From Bacterioplanes sp. (lineage in GTDB: Bacteria; Pseudomonadota; Gammaproteobacteria; Pseudomonadales; Oceanobacteraceae), in the NCBI GenBank assembly GCA_014859445.1, contig JACUUC010000001.1, positions 124,001-188,000 on the forward strand: a DNA stretch of 64,000 nucleotides. Reading direction: 5' to 3'. Shown piece by piece: positions 49,863-58,625 of the stretch. Every line of letters starts with the position of its first letter. Position 1 is the stretch's first letter. A model generated the notes under the pieces. It did not search any database, was not told where the DNA came from, and worked only from the letters and a program-made list of their open reading frames with translations. The position numbers were made by a program, and so were the translations under genes.

Positions 49863-50798
49863 TCAACACACTCGCGCCACCTCGACGATGGTGCGTCGTA
49901 GCCAACGATGTGCTTGATGATGCTGTACTAAAGGCGACCACGCCATTTTTAATTCAAATGGTGGAATTTGGAACGGTGGCTCTTTCACCACTAAAGAAGC
50001 AGAGATCGCTTGCATATCCGCCACGCGGCGCGGCAAGGTAGCCACTAAATCGTTGTTTAACGCCAGCAGCGCTGGCATTTGGTAGTGACGCGTAAACACC
50101 GAGATTTTGCGCTTTTGACCCAGTTTTGACAGCGCATTATCCACCCAACCCAAACGAATCACTTTTTCAGGGTCGATACCAACCCCTGCGCCCATGCCGG
50201 TCTTGCTCACCCAGATGTGCTTACTGGCCAAATAGGCATTCAAATCAAAGTGACTGATGAGCGGATGCTGAGGATTAATCAGGCACACAAAGTCGTCTTC
50301 CCATAAGGTCATTTGATGGAATGACTGCGGCATGTCGTCGAAACGGTTAATGGCCATATCGACTTTGCCCGCTTCCACGTCTTTGAATGTCACATCCGAG
50401 GGTGTGAGCACATCCAAAATAATATCCGGTGCTTCGGCACGCAAACGCTTGACCAGCTCTGGGACTAACGTCGATTCGGCGTAATCGCTGACCATAATGC
50501 GAAACACCCGATTGCTCAGTGCGGCATTGAATTCGTCTTGCGGTTGCAAGGCGATTTCTAAATCGGCTAGCGCTTTGCGAATAACCGGTTGCAACTCTAA
50601 CGCACGCTGCGTGGGCGTCATGCCATCGGACGTGCGAACCAATAAAGGATCGGCAAAAAGATCGCGTAAACGACGCAAACCATTACTCATGGCCGGTTGA
50701 GTAATACCCAATTGCTGTGCCGCTTTGGTCACGCTGCCCTCTCGTAGCAGCACATCCAAGTACACCAAGAGGTTCAAATCAATTCGATCGAGATTCAC
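49863..50798 (-). CDS. LysR-type regulator, NodD/NahR-like
   Basis: A 311-residue LysR-family regulator. The N-terminal segment (MNLDRIDLNLLVYLDVLLREGSVTKAAQQLG...QPAMSNGLRRL) carries the helix-turn-helix, and its DLNLL opening places it in the NodD/NahR/LeuO branch. A C-terminal effector-binding domain follows (about 90-300). GTG start with AGGGTGATGC ahead. The target cannot be told from the context: the mutarotase gene is convergent and hom is upstream on the same strand, so no divergent partner is present. Confidence 0.85.
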   Translation of the reverse strand: MNLDRIDLNLLVYLDVLLREGSVTKAAQQLGITQPAMSNGLRRLRDLFADPLLVRTSDGMTPTQRALELQPVIRKALADLEIALQPQDEFNAALSNRVFRIMVSDYAESTLVPELVKRLRAEAPDIILDVLTPSDVTFKDVEAGKVDMAINRFDDMPQSFHQMTLWEDDFVCLINPQHPLISHFDLNAYLASKHIWVSKTGMGAGVGIDPEKVIRLGWVDNALSKLGQKRKISVFTRHYQMPALLALNNDLVATLPRRVADMQAISASLVVKEPPFQIPPFELKMAWSPLVQHHQAHRWLRRTIVEVARVC

Positions 50799-50920
50799 GC
50801 ATCACCCTACCCATAAAACAATCATGGCATTATGCCATTCATCACACGAATATAGAAACAAGATGTCATCACTGTATTCCATACAAAACAGCCATACCAA
50901 ACAGCAAAACAGGAGCCAAA

Positions 50921-50948
50921 AAAAAACGGAACCGATTGGCTCCGTTTT
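50921..50948 (-). terminator. hom terminator
   Basis: Arms at 50923-50933 and 50938-50948 (one G-U pair on the minus strand, loop GATT); on the minus strand a run of nine T follows, after the hom stop codon. Confidence 0.9.
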
Positions 50949-50969
50949 ATGCGTTCATTACGATGCGTG

Positions 50970-52271
50970 TTAACCGTTTAGATGTTCTACACGAATACGC
51001 GTAACAGACCCAACGGTACTGACCAATCCTTCGATGGCCAAAATCGCTTCATTCATGGTGCGCTCAACAATGCGATGAGTCAGCAAAATGATTTGTGCAT
51101 ACTCATCGTTCGCTTTCGGCTCTTTTTGGATGATGGCTTCGATATTGATGCCACGCTCACTCAAAATACTCGCCACACTCGCCAATACGCCGGCTTGATC
51201 CAACGCTTGAATGCGCAAATAGTACGATGTTTCAACGTCTTCCATCGCCATCACTTGCACGTCTTCGATCTGATTAAAGGCCAAATGCGATACGCGCGCG
51301 CTGGCGGGCGCATCGATGCTACGCGCCAAATCAACAATATCGGCAACAACCGCAGACGCGGTTGGGCCTGCCCCGGCACCGGCACCCACATACAAGGTGT
51401 CACCCACGGCATCACCATTGACCATAACGGCATTCAAAACACCATCGACTTTGGCAATCGGACGAGCCACCGGAATCATGGTCGGATGCACACGTAAATC
51501 AATGCCGTCGGCTGTTTGACGACTGATACCCAAATGCTTAATGCGATAACCCAACTCTTCGGCAAACTCCACATCTTGCGGGGTAATCCGGCTGATGCCT
51601 TCCGTATAACAACGCTCAAATTGCAACGGGATGCCATACGCAATAGAGGACAGAATGGTCAACTTATGCGCCGCATCAATCCCTTCAACGTCAAACGTCG
51701 GATCGGCTTCGGCATAACCCAACGCCTGTGCTTCGGCCAACACATCGGCAAAATCACGACCCTTGTCACGCATTTCCGTCAGAATAAAGTTGCCCGTGCC
51801 ATTAATAATACCGGCCAGCCATTGAATACGGTTGGCCGCTAACCCTTCACGCAGGGCTTTAATAATCGGAATGCCACCCGCCACAGCCGCTTCATACATC
51901 ACGCTGACACCCTTGGCCTCAGCGGCGGCAAAAATTTCGTCACCATGAACGGCGATTAACGCTTTGTTAGCGGTGACGACATGCTTACCTTGAGCGATAG
52001 CCCCTAACACCACATCTTTAGCAATGGTGTAACCACCGATCAATTCAACCACAATATCAATAGTCGGATTATTGATGACGTCATTCACGTCCGCCGTGAC
52101 GGCAACCGAACCGGTATCCACATTCGGGTTAGGATGGCGTGTCGCTACTTGCGCAATCACGATATCACGACCTGCACGACGTGCAATGTTCTGAGCGTTC
52201 TGCGTTAAGGTGTTGAATGTGCCACCACCGACTGTACCCAAACCACAGATACCTACATTTACCGGTTTCAA
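50970..52271 (-). CDS. hom: Homoserine dehydrogenase
   Basis: Hom reduces aspartate semialdehyde to homoserine on the path to threonine and methionine. The 433-residue monofunctional enzyme has an N-terminal nucleotide-binding motif (VGICGLGTVGGGT), a NKALIAVHGDEI segment, the catalytic region (YAEADPTFDVEGIDAAHKL) and a C-terminal ACT domain (about residues 355-433) for threonine feedback. The start is TTG, preceded by GGAGA. No thrC follows downstream. A 9-bp hairpin (52317-52339) lies in the leader. Confidence 0.96.
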   Translation of the reverse strand: MKPVNVGICGLGTVGGGTFNTLTQNAQNIARRAGRDIVIAQVATRHPNPNVDTGSVAVTADVNDVINNPTIDIVVELIGGYTIAKDVVLGAIAQGKHVVTANKALIAVHGDEIFAAAEAKGVSVMYEAAVAGGIPIIKALREGLAANRIQWLAGIINGTGNFILTEMRDKGRDFADVLAEAQALGYAEADPTFDVEGIDAAHKLTILSSIAYGIPLQFERCYTEGISRITPQDVEFAEELGYRIKHLGISRQTADGIDLRVHPTMIPVARPIAKVDGVLNAVMVNGDAVGDTLYVGAGAGAGPTASAVVADIVDLARSIDAPASARVSHLAFNQIEDVQVMAMEDVETSYYLRIQALDQAGVLASVASILSERGINIEAIIQKEPKANDEYAQIILLTHRIVERTMNEAILAIEGLVSTVGSVTRIRVEHLNG

Positions 52272-52316
52272 GGTCGTTTCTCCTATTGAATCTGCAACAA
52301 AATGCGTCAGCCAGTC

Positions 52317-52339
52317 GCGGTATCGGCATCGATACCCGC
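52317..52339 (-). other. Hairpin in the hom leader
   Basis: GCGGTATCG (52317-52325) pairs with CGATACC and GC (52330-52339, one bulged C) around a GCAT loop. It lies between the hom start codon and its likely promoter, without a T-run, so it is not a simple terminator; a regulatory role is speculative. Confidence 0.35.
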
Positions 52340-52493
52340 AGCCATTTGACGGCTCATGGTAAAAAACAAGAATGTATCATAATCCCCGACTAGGTTCGCC
52401 ACCGTGCATGGAATTAATTCGTGTTTAATTTGCATTAGCCTAAATGAAACGGCTTGTGCTAACGTTTTAAGAAATCATCCAAAGGAAGAGCGT

Positions 52494-53009
52494 ATGAGTG
52501 TTACCTTGGTATTGACCATCGTTGCCGATGACAAACCTGGCATTGTGGAATCCATCGCGACCGTTGTGGCCCATGAAGGTGGTAATTGGCTAGAAAGTCG
52601 TATGGCACAGATGGCCGGAAAATTTGCTGGTATAGTGCGCGTGGATATCGCCGCCGCCCAACAAGACAATCTGTTAACCGAACTGGCCGCGTTACGACGA
52701 CTCGGCATTCTCATTCATGCAGAATCTTGTCAAATGACGGATACTCGCACCCGTAAGCAAGACTTTTCAGTGAGTGTGGTCGGCAATGATCGCCCTGGCA
52801 TCGTCAAGGACGTCAGCCAAGTCATGGCGCAATCTGGCGTGAACGTACTGGAATTTATTTCCAATTGTGACAGTGCCGAAATGTCGGCCACCGCACTCTT
52901 TAAAGCCGAAGCCCACTGCCAAGCACCCGACACCTTTGATATCCACGCACTGCGCGAACAGCTGGAAAGTCTGTCCAATGATTTGATGGTCGATATTCAC
53001 TCGGTATAA
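52494..53009 (+). CDS. ACT-domain protein, GcvR-like
   Basis: A 171-residue protein made of two ACT domains (about 3-78 and 85-165), each opening with a DDKPGIVE or NDRPGIVK motif. E. coli GcvR has the same layout and represses glycine cleavage through GcvA. The gene lacks the gcv neighbours, so the target is inferred only. ATG 52494 follows AAAGGAAGAG; an upstream open frame to 52404 is not used. Divergent from hom. Confidence 0.8.
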   Translation: MSVTLVLTIVADDKPGIVESIATVVAHEGGNWLESRMAQMAGKFAGIVRVDIAAAQQDNLLTELAALRRLGILIHAESCQMTDTRTRKQDFSVSVVGNDRPGIVKDVSQVMAQSGVNVLEFISNCDSAEMSATALFKAEAHCQAPDTFDIHALREQLESLSNDLMVDIHSV

Positions 53010-53016
53010 ACCTCAA

Positions 53017-53056
53017 AAGGCTCTGAATCACGCGGTATCGAATCATTCGGAGCCTT
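53017..53056. terminator. Hairpin between convergent gcvR-like and membrane protein genes
   Basis: AAGGCTCTGAAT (53017-53028) pairs with ATTCGGAGCCTT (53045-53056) with one mismatch. It lies between convergent genes. On the minus strand it is followed by TTTTG, a short T-run. Confidence 0.6.
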
Positions 53057-53081
53057 CCTAGGTCGTATTACTCACACACTG

Positions 53082-53564
53082 TCACTGGCTAGGCATCAAT
53101 GCGTCGATAAAAGTTCGATAGTTCTCCGCATCAGCCGCTTTGTCTTCAGCGACCATCATTCCCACACGATGCTCGTACACTTCCAACATCAGCAAGGTAT
53201 CCTTCAGCATAGGCCAAGCGGCCAGCAATTGCCCTCGCTCCGCAGCCGTGGCTTCATCATGCCATGCATAGCCTTCCGGTAGGTCTTCTTGCATCCAACC
53301 GGCCTGACGCACAATACGGTAACGCAGCAAACCCGGTTTGATGGCACCAACACGCATGACACTGTAACTGGTGGCACGTAACTCATCACGAATACCGTTC
53401 TTTTCCGAACGCGGTTTGAAGGTGTATTGACGAATCTGCAACCCTTGCTTCAACGCCGCCATACGCAATGCCGACAAATGCTGATCACGAGGACTCGGCT
53501 TCAACCACAGTACCGAACTGATGATGGCAAACACCACTAATCCGATGAGCAACCAAGGCATCAT
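53082..53564 (-). CDS. Small membrane-anchored protein, unknown
   Basis: Family not recognised. The 160-residue product has one N-terminal membrane helix (MMPWLLIGLVVFAIISSVLWL) followed by a soluble, probably cytoplasmic, mixed alpha/beta domain with basic residues. The ATG at 53564 overlaps the uup stop codon (ATGATG containing TGA), indicating coupling to uup. The longer frame from 53591 would lie inside uup and is not favoured. Confidence 0.65.
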   Translation of the reverse strand: MMPWLLIGLVVFAIISSVLWLKPSPRDQHLSALRMAALKQGLQIRQYTFKPRSEKNGIRDELRATSYSVMRVGAIKPGLLRYRIVRQAGWMQEDLPEGYAWHDEATAAERGQLLAAWPMLKDTLLMLEVYEHRVGMMVAEDKAADAENYRTFIDALMPSQ

Positions 53565-55468
53565 TCCGTCATACTCTCTAATTCCAACCAACGCTCTTCA
53601 AGGGCTTCCAACTGCTGCTCAGCCTCAGCCAACTCGGCCAATTTGGCTTGCACAGAAGCCGTCTCACCACTGTAAAAATCCGCGTCTTGAGTGATGGCCA
53701 ATAGCTGATCACGTAACGCTTCTTGCTGAACAATTTGCCCTGGCAGTTGATCCAATTCACGCTGCAATTTATAGGACAATTTCTTTTTTTCAGTAGCGGC
53801 AGGCGTTGATTGGGTTGCCGCGGCGGCTGGCTCAGCCGTCGCCGCAGTCGGTTGCTTCGGCATCGACGAGGCGGCTTTCGGACGCTTCTCAATGCGCGCC
53901 TGCCAATCACTGTAACCACCGACGTGCTCTTCGATGTGCCCACCCTCACTAAAGACCCACAAATGCGTGACCACGTTGTCGATAAAAGCCCGATCGTGAC
54001 TGACCAATAACAACGTACCTTGATAGTCCATCAAACGTTCTTCCAGTAACTCGAGTGTTTCCACATCCAAATCGTTGGTGGGCTCATCCATCACCAGCAA
54101 GTTGCACGGTTTTAAAAATAACTTGGCTAACAACACGCGGTTACGCTCACCACCGGACAAGGCCTTCACCGGTGTTCTGGCACGAGCGCCCGAAAACAAG
54201 AAATCACCCAAGTAGCCAATGATGTGACGGCTTTGACCATTCACTTCAACCATGTCTTTGCCATCGGCGACGTTGTCCGCAATGGATTTTTCTTCATCCA
54301 GTTGATGGCGGGCCTGATCGAAATACGCCACCTCTAACTTAGTGCCAACACGCAAGGAACCGGATTGAGCTTGCAAATTCCCCAGCAACAATTTCAACAA
54401 GGTACTTTTGCCAACGCCGTTCGGCCCAACAAGACCAATTCGATCACCGCGCATCACTTGAGTAGTAAAACCAGCCACTTGCGGCTGCGCGCCCCACGCA
54501 AACGCCACATCGTTCAATTCGAATACCAACTTACCCGACGAATCGGAGCTGCTCATGGTCAAATTGGCGGTTCCCACTCGCTCACGTCGATCGCTGCGTT
54601 CTTTGCGCATATTTTTTAACCGTTCAACACGGCCTTCATTACGCGTGCGACGCGCTTTTACACCTTGGCGGATCCACTTCTCTTCTTCTGCCAAGCGCTT
54701 ATCAAATAAGGCATTTTGTGTGGCTTCATCTTCTAAGCGTTTTTCACGGTGCAGCAAAAAGCTTTGGTAATCCCCTTGCCACTCATAAATATGACCACGG
54801 TCTAAATCGAGAATGCGGGTCGCCAGGCTTTGCACAAAAGCCCGGTCGTGGCTGATGAAAATCAGCGTGCCATTAAACTGCTTGAGTTGTTCTTCCAACC
54901 ATTCGATGGTGGCAACGTCCATGTGGTTGGTCGGCTCATCCAGAATCAACAGCTCTGGCTCAACGACTAAGGCACGAGCCAGCATGACACGACGCTGCCA
55001 ACCACCCGATAATTGAGAAAAATTCGTCTCGGCAGGCAAATTGAGCTTTTGAATCACCGAATCCACTTTTTGCTGCCAACGCCAGCCATCAACGGCTTCG
55101 ATTTGACCCTGTAAGCGCTCAAGCACTTGCATGTCGGTGTCTTCACCGCGAGCGATTTCGTCATGGTAGGCGGCAATGACTCGGCCCACATCACCCAAGC
55201 CTTCGGCCACCACATCGTACACCGTGGCGTCATAACCGGCCGGCAATTCTTGTTGCAACACGGCCATACGCAGTAAGTCACGGCGCTGCACCATGCCGTC
55301 ATCCGGCAATACCTCACCATGAATGATTTTTAACAGCGTCGACTTGCCTTCACCATTACGACCGACAATACAAATGCGTTCTCCGCTATGAATTTCGACG
55401 TTCACACGATCCAATAACACATGATCGCCAAACGCCAATTCCAATTGTTTCAGTTGCACCAACAGCAT
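53561..55468 (-). CDS. uup: ABC-F family ATPase Uup
   Basis: ABC-F proteins have two ATPase domains and no membrane part; Uup affects transposon excision and ribosome function. The 635-residue protein has, twice, Walker A (GRNGEGKST about 36-44, GPNGVGKST about 355-363), signature (LSGGWQRR, LSGGERNR) and Walker B (LLILDEPTNHMD, LLVMDEPTNDLD), linked by a charged helical region, and a C-terminal coiled coil (about 560-635). Upstream TATACT box at 55502-55507. Confidence 0.95.
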   Translation of the reverse strand: MLLVQLKQLELAFGDHVLLDRVNVEIHSGERICIVGRNGEGKSTLLKIIHGEVLPDDGMVQRRDLLRMAVLQQELPAGYDATVYDVVAEGLGDVGRVIAAYHDEIARGEDTDMQVLERLQGQIEAVDGWRWQQKVDSVIQKLNLPAETNFSQLSGGWQRRVMLARALVVEPELLILDEPTNHMDVATIEWLEEQLKQFNGTLIFISHDRAFVQSLATRILDLDRGHIYEWQGDYQSFLLHREKRLEDEATQNALFDKRLAEEEKWIRQGVKARRTRNEGRVERLKNMRKERSDRRERVGTANLTMSSSDSSGKLVFELNDVAFAWGAQPQVAGFTTQVMRGDRIGLVGPNGVGKSTLLKLLLGNLQAQSGSLRVGTKLEVAYFDQARHQLDEEKSIADNVADGKDMVEVNGQSRHIIGYLGDFLFSGARARTPVKALSGGERNRVLLAKLFLKPCNLLVMDEPTNDLDVETLELLEERLMDYQGTLLLVSHDRAFIDNVVTHLWVFSEGGHIEEHVGGYSDWQARIEKRPKAASSMPKQPTAATAEPAAAATQSTPAATEKKKLSYKLQRELDQLPGQIVQQEALRDQLLAITQDADFYSGETASVQAKLAELAEAEQQLEALEERWLELESMTE

Positions 55469-55501
55469 CGTATTTCAGTCTCGCGGGATAAATGGGCGCA
55501 C

Positions 55502-55507
55502 AGTATA
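55502..55507 (-). promoter_or_regulatory. Candidate -10 box of uup
   Basis: TATACT on the minus strand, about 34 bases ahead of the uup start codon. No good -35 is seen, so this is tentative. The 143-base gap 55469-55611 between uup and the Mrr-like gene holds this and no other gene. Confidence 0.4.
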
Positions 55508-55611
55508 CTGCAAAGCGCCACAAACTACTGCCTTACGCCAAGCAAAGCCAATCGAGTCATTTCATATTGCCGAGCTGGTTTGGGTTTTGTCTTTTGAAAT
55601 CATCGTCGGCC

Positions 55612-56529
55612 TTAATCATCAAAATAGTCGCTGTCGAACTTCGGTATTTTGACTATACGGGTCGATACACCTACTTCATGATCAATCATCAACTCTGCCA
55701 GTTTAATACCGTCTACCAGTACAATGCGCTCAACTGAATTAGCAAACTCAACGGCCTGTGCTGTATAGGCTGACGTGGTAATAAACACCCCCTTGGTGGC
55801 ACGCTGCCCTGCTAATGCACCATAAAACCCCTGAATTTCTGGCCGCCCAACACTGCTTTGCCAGCGTTTCGCCTGTACATATACTTTTTCTAGGCCTAAC
55901 TTATCCAGCGAGATCACTCCATCAATACCACCATCACCTGAGCCACCAACCCGCTGCAAATCACTACGGTTAGCGCCGTAACCCATTTTATGCAGCAAAT
56001 CTAAAACAATAGTTTCAAAGTAGGTTGGGTTTACCTTGGAAAGTGTTTCCAGTAAGTCAGCAGCTACGCTTTCGCGCATTTCTTTAACAGCCGCACCTAA
56101 ACGCTCTTCCGGGCTGGCGGTTTCGGCAGTGCTATCGGTTGTAGTTGCGACATTAGCCAGCTCAGTAGTTGAAGTGGCTTCCCTCAACCGTACGTCCATA
56201 TAGCCAGTAGCAAGTGCAGCAACTTGCCCCTGCGATAACGGCCCCGCGTTACTTGCAGCAAATGATTTACCTTCATCCGTTAAGCACCACACTCCGCGCC
56301 TAGCAGAGCTAGACAAACCAGCACGTTTTAACCGGTCATGCGCCCAGCCAATACGATTTTTATAAACCTGCTGTGATTGGCTAGGTAATAACTCAGCTCT
56401 CTCTTCGTCTGTTAGCTGCAATGCTTCAGCTGCAGCTTCATAAACCTCGCGAGCTAAGGCGCCATCAGGGCAAGTAGCCAGAAACCGAAGTACGGGCTCA
56501 ATAAATTGGTCGTAGGTAGGAATGGTCAC
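55612..56529 (-). CDS. Mrr-type restriction endonuclease
   Basis: A 305-residue protein. Residues about 1-95 form an Mrr N-terminal winged-helix domain (YDQFIEPVLRFLA...), and the C-terminal part has a PD-(D/E)xK variant core: GDGGIDG (Asp203) and VQAKRW (Gln219, Lys221), where Gln replaces the usual Glu, as is typical of Mrr. Mrr-like enzymes cut modified DNA or act with other defence genes. The GTG at 56529 is preceded by AAGGA with six-base spacing and is preferred over TTG at 56535. Last gene of the defence cluster, 30 bases after the HNH gene. Confidence 0.88.
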   Translation of the reverse strand: MTIPTYDQFIEPVLRFLATCPDGALAREVYEAAAEALQLTDEERAELLPSQSQQVYKNRIGWAHDRLKRAGLSSSARRGVWCLTDEGKSFAASNAGPLSQGQVAALATGYMDVRLREATSTTELANVATTTDSTAETASPEERLGAAVKEMRESVAADLLETLSKVNPTYFETIVLDLLHKMGYGANRSDLQRVGGSGDGGIDGVISLDKLGLEKVYVQAKRWQSSVGRPEIQGFYGALAGQRATKGVFITTSAYTAQAVEFANSVERIVLVDGIKLAELMIDHEVGVSTRIVKIPKFDSDYFDD

Positions 56530-56559
56530 TTTCAATCCTTAAAAGTTAAAAAAACAGCC

Positions 56560-57327
56560 TTATCCTGCATAACCGATGTTGTGAAGATGTACTTCAGCTT
56601 CAGAGCCAAGGTAGCTTCTTATCGAAGTAAAAAACGCAGGCCAATGTTGTTGAGTATCTTTGTTAAGTAGTATTCGTGCTAACTTAGTTCGGGCAGCTTC
56701 TATAGAGAGGCCCATGCTGGTTAACTGTGTTAGTTGCCGGTTTATCTCATCGAGTAACGTTTTTCTAAAACGGTTTAACCGAGCTGAATCTAACCGCAGT
56801 TCAGAAATAGTTGCGGCAGCTTTTGCTGCACTAATTGTCGCGGATTGGCAATTCTGAACATTAACCTTGAGCTTCCCGGTGCTACGCTCCGCTGCAAACA
56901 ACGCCGGAAATGCCGGCAAATGCAAAGGGTTTAAAATAATGGCATCCAGATTTTTGTTGCCTTTGGGTACATCACAACTGTGGTCACCGTTGCCAAAACG
57001 TTCAGCCTCTTCAACTATGTTTCTCTGGCTGCCGCCATGACAACAACCAAGGAGATTCTGCCAGTCCAGGTGCCAGTTATGCGCTGTTGTGGTATCTGAC
57101 TTTGGGTGAAAGTGCTCTACCCTGAAGTCCGCCTCACCTTCATGAGTTTTTGATAGCAACTTAATTTCACAATAAGCACACAAACCAGCTTGGTCATGTT
57201 TTAACTGTTCAGACACCGCCTCTTTTCTGACATCACTGCGTTTAAACTGATCCCAAGTATTTGCGCTGTTGCGCTGCCGATAGGCTTCTAGTAACTCAGG
57301 CTCAGTACCTTTTAGTACTTTTTTCAT
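56560..57327 (-). CDS. HNH nuclease of the TIGR02646/PtuB-like family
   Basis: A 255-residue protein. The HNH module is CAYC (Cys50, Cys53), VEHFHPK (Glu71, His72, His74), then a conserved WQNLLGCC (Asn91, Cys95, Cys96) segment. The TIGR02646-type HNH is the nuclease of the Septu (PtuA-PtuB) anti-phage system and of some retron systems. Its ATG overlaps the upstream ATPase stop (ATGA), so the two form a coupled pair, matching PtuA-PtuB order. Confidence 0.82.
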   Translation of the reverse strand: MKKVLKGTEPELLEAYRQRNSANTWDQFKRSDVRKEAVSEQLKHDQAGLCAYCEIKLLSKTHEGEADFRVEHFHPKSDTTTAHNWHLDWQNLLGCCHGGSQRNIVEEAERFGNGDHSCDVPKGNKNLDAIILNPLHLPAFPALFAAERSTGKLKVNVQNCQSATISAAKAAATISELRLDSARLNRFRKTLLDEINRQLTQLTSMGLSIEAARTKLARILLNKDTQQHWPAFFTSIRSYLGSEAEVHLHNIGYAG

Positions 57328-58625
57328 GCTTGCTCGCGTTCCCAGGCTTTTATTTTAATGTCCATATCCAGTCGGGCTAATTCAGGCTCGTACTCGCCTC
57401 CCCATCTATCCAACTTCTGCCGCAGCGCCTGCGCTTCTTCGCTATCCCACTGATCATCTTCAACTAACTGTTGGTATTTTTTCAAACTCTGCACAATGGG
57501 TAATTGCTCAGCACGGGTGCTGTGCACACCTAAAACATCTAACAACACCTGCTGTGCTTCTGCCCCTTCAGAAAAATCAATCTCCAACAAGCTCGGTGTA
57601 TCGTCTTGCCAATCAATCACACGTAGACACTCAGGTTTGACCGACGAAATCACCTGCGCACTATGGGTTGAAACAATAAACTGAATATTTGGGAAGGTGC
57701 GCTGCAAATCGAGCAGAATATGCTGCTGCCAGCCGGGATGTAGGTGCAAATCTACCTCATCTATAAGCACTATGCCTGATGTTGCTAGTGGATCTGAACT
57801 CTTTGGGTTAGCTTCTGCCATTCTGGCGGCAATATCCATAACCATCGCTAAGGTGGTGCGAAAACCGTCACTTAGCTGCTCAATACGTAACTTCTTTTTT
57901 ATGCCATCGTCTAACCAATCAACTTGAATACCTGCAGGCATAACGCTTTCTGGGTTGCTAAACGCGGGCATCATCAAATTGATTGCACGTCGTATGGCTT
58001 TAAGTTCAGGTAACTCAACATCAAAGGAAAGTAGCTCTTTCTGCAGCTTGCTTTCCTGCGCCTCAAGGAAATAAAAATATTCTACAAACTTTTTAAAGTT
58101 GGTTTTGCTTTCTAAACTGCCATTAAAGGCATCAAAGCGTGGAAATTCGTTAGCAAAATCGCGCTTACGCTGCGGTACGTCAAATACGCCACGGCCTGTG
58201 CCATAGTAGATAAATACCGGTAACTCGTAGCTTAAACCTGCATTTTCAGCATCGATAAATTCATCTACGTAATCATTTAACTGTCTAATACCCAGCGCTG
58301 TTGGAATAAGATCGGCGGTCCTTTTACTCTTGTCGCGCTTTTCGGTTCTATCCCAGCTAACACCGTCAAAACTCTCGGCGGTTAAACGCATAAAAGCGGG
58401 TTTGCTGCCATCGGCATTTACCTGAAAATCATTATCTTTAGGATTAATACCATTAACTTTGGGCAAGCGGGTCAAAAAGGCACCCAACAATGTAGCAATA
58501 CCATCAAGCACAGAGGTTTTACCGGCACCATTGCGCGCCACCAAAACCGTTAAATGCTGATGCAACGGCAAGCGAAAATCAGTAAAACGGCGAAAGTGCT
58601 GTAAATGCAGAGTTTTAATTTTCAA
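57324..58625 (-). CDS. AAA ATPase, PtuA-like partner of the HNH protein
   Basis: A 433-residue ABC-type/AAA ATPase. Walker A ARNGAGKTS (about 30-38), signature-like LSDGFRTTLAM (about 252), Walker B IVLIDEVDLHLHP (about 287-299) and a switch His in STHSAQV (about 320-326), the layout of the RecF/Septu-type ATPases. The length is smaller than typical PtuA (about 550 residues), so it is Septu-like rather than a certain match. TTG start with GGGGTAAG ahead, overlapping the hsdS end by 11 bases. Confidence 0.8.
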   Translation of the reverse strand: MKIKTLHLQHFRRFTDFRLPLHQHLTVLVARNGAGKTSVLDGIATLLGAFLTRLPKVNGINPKDNDFQVNADGSKPAFMRLTAESFDGVSWDRTEKRDKSKRTADLIPTALGIRQLNDYVDEFIDAENAGLSYELPVFIYYGTGRGVFDVPQRKRDFANEFPRFDAFNGSLESKTNFKKFVEYFYFLEAQESKLQKELLSFDVELPELKAIRRAINLMMPAFSNPESVMPAGIQVDWLDDGIKKKLRIEQLSDGFRTTLAMVMDIAARMAEANPKSSDPLATSGIVLIDEVDLHLHPGWQQHILLDLQRTFPNIQFIVSTHSAQVISSVKPECLRVIDWQDDTPSLLEIDFSEGAEAQQVLLDVLGVHSTRAEQLPIVQSLKKYQQLVEDDQWDSEEAQALRQKLDRWGGEYEPELARLDMDIKIKAWEREQA

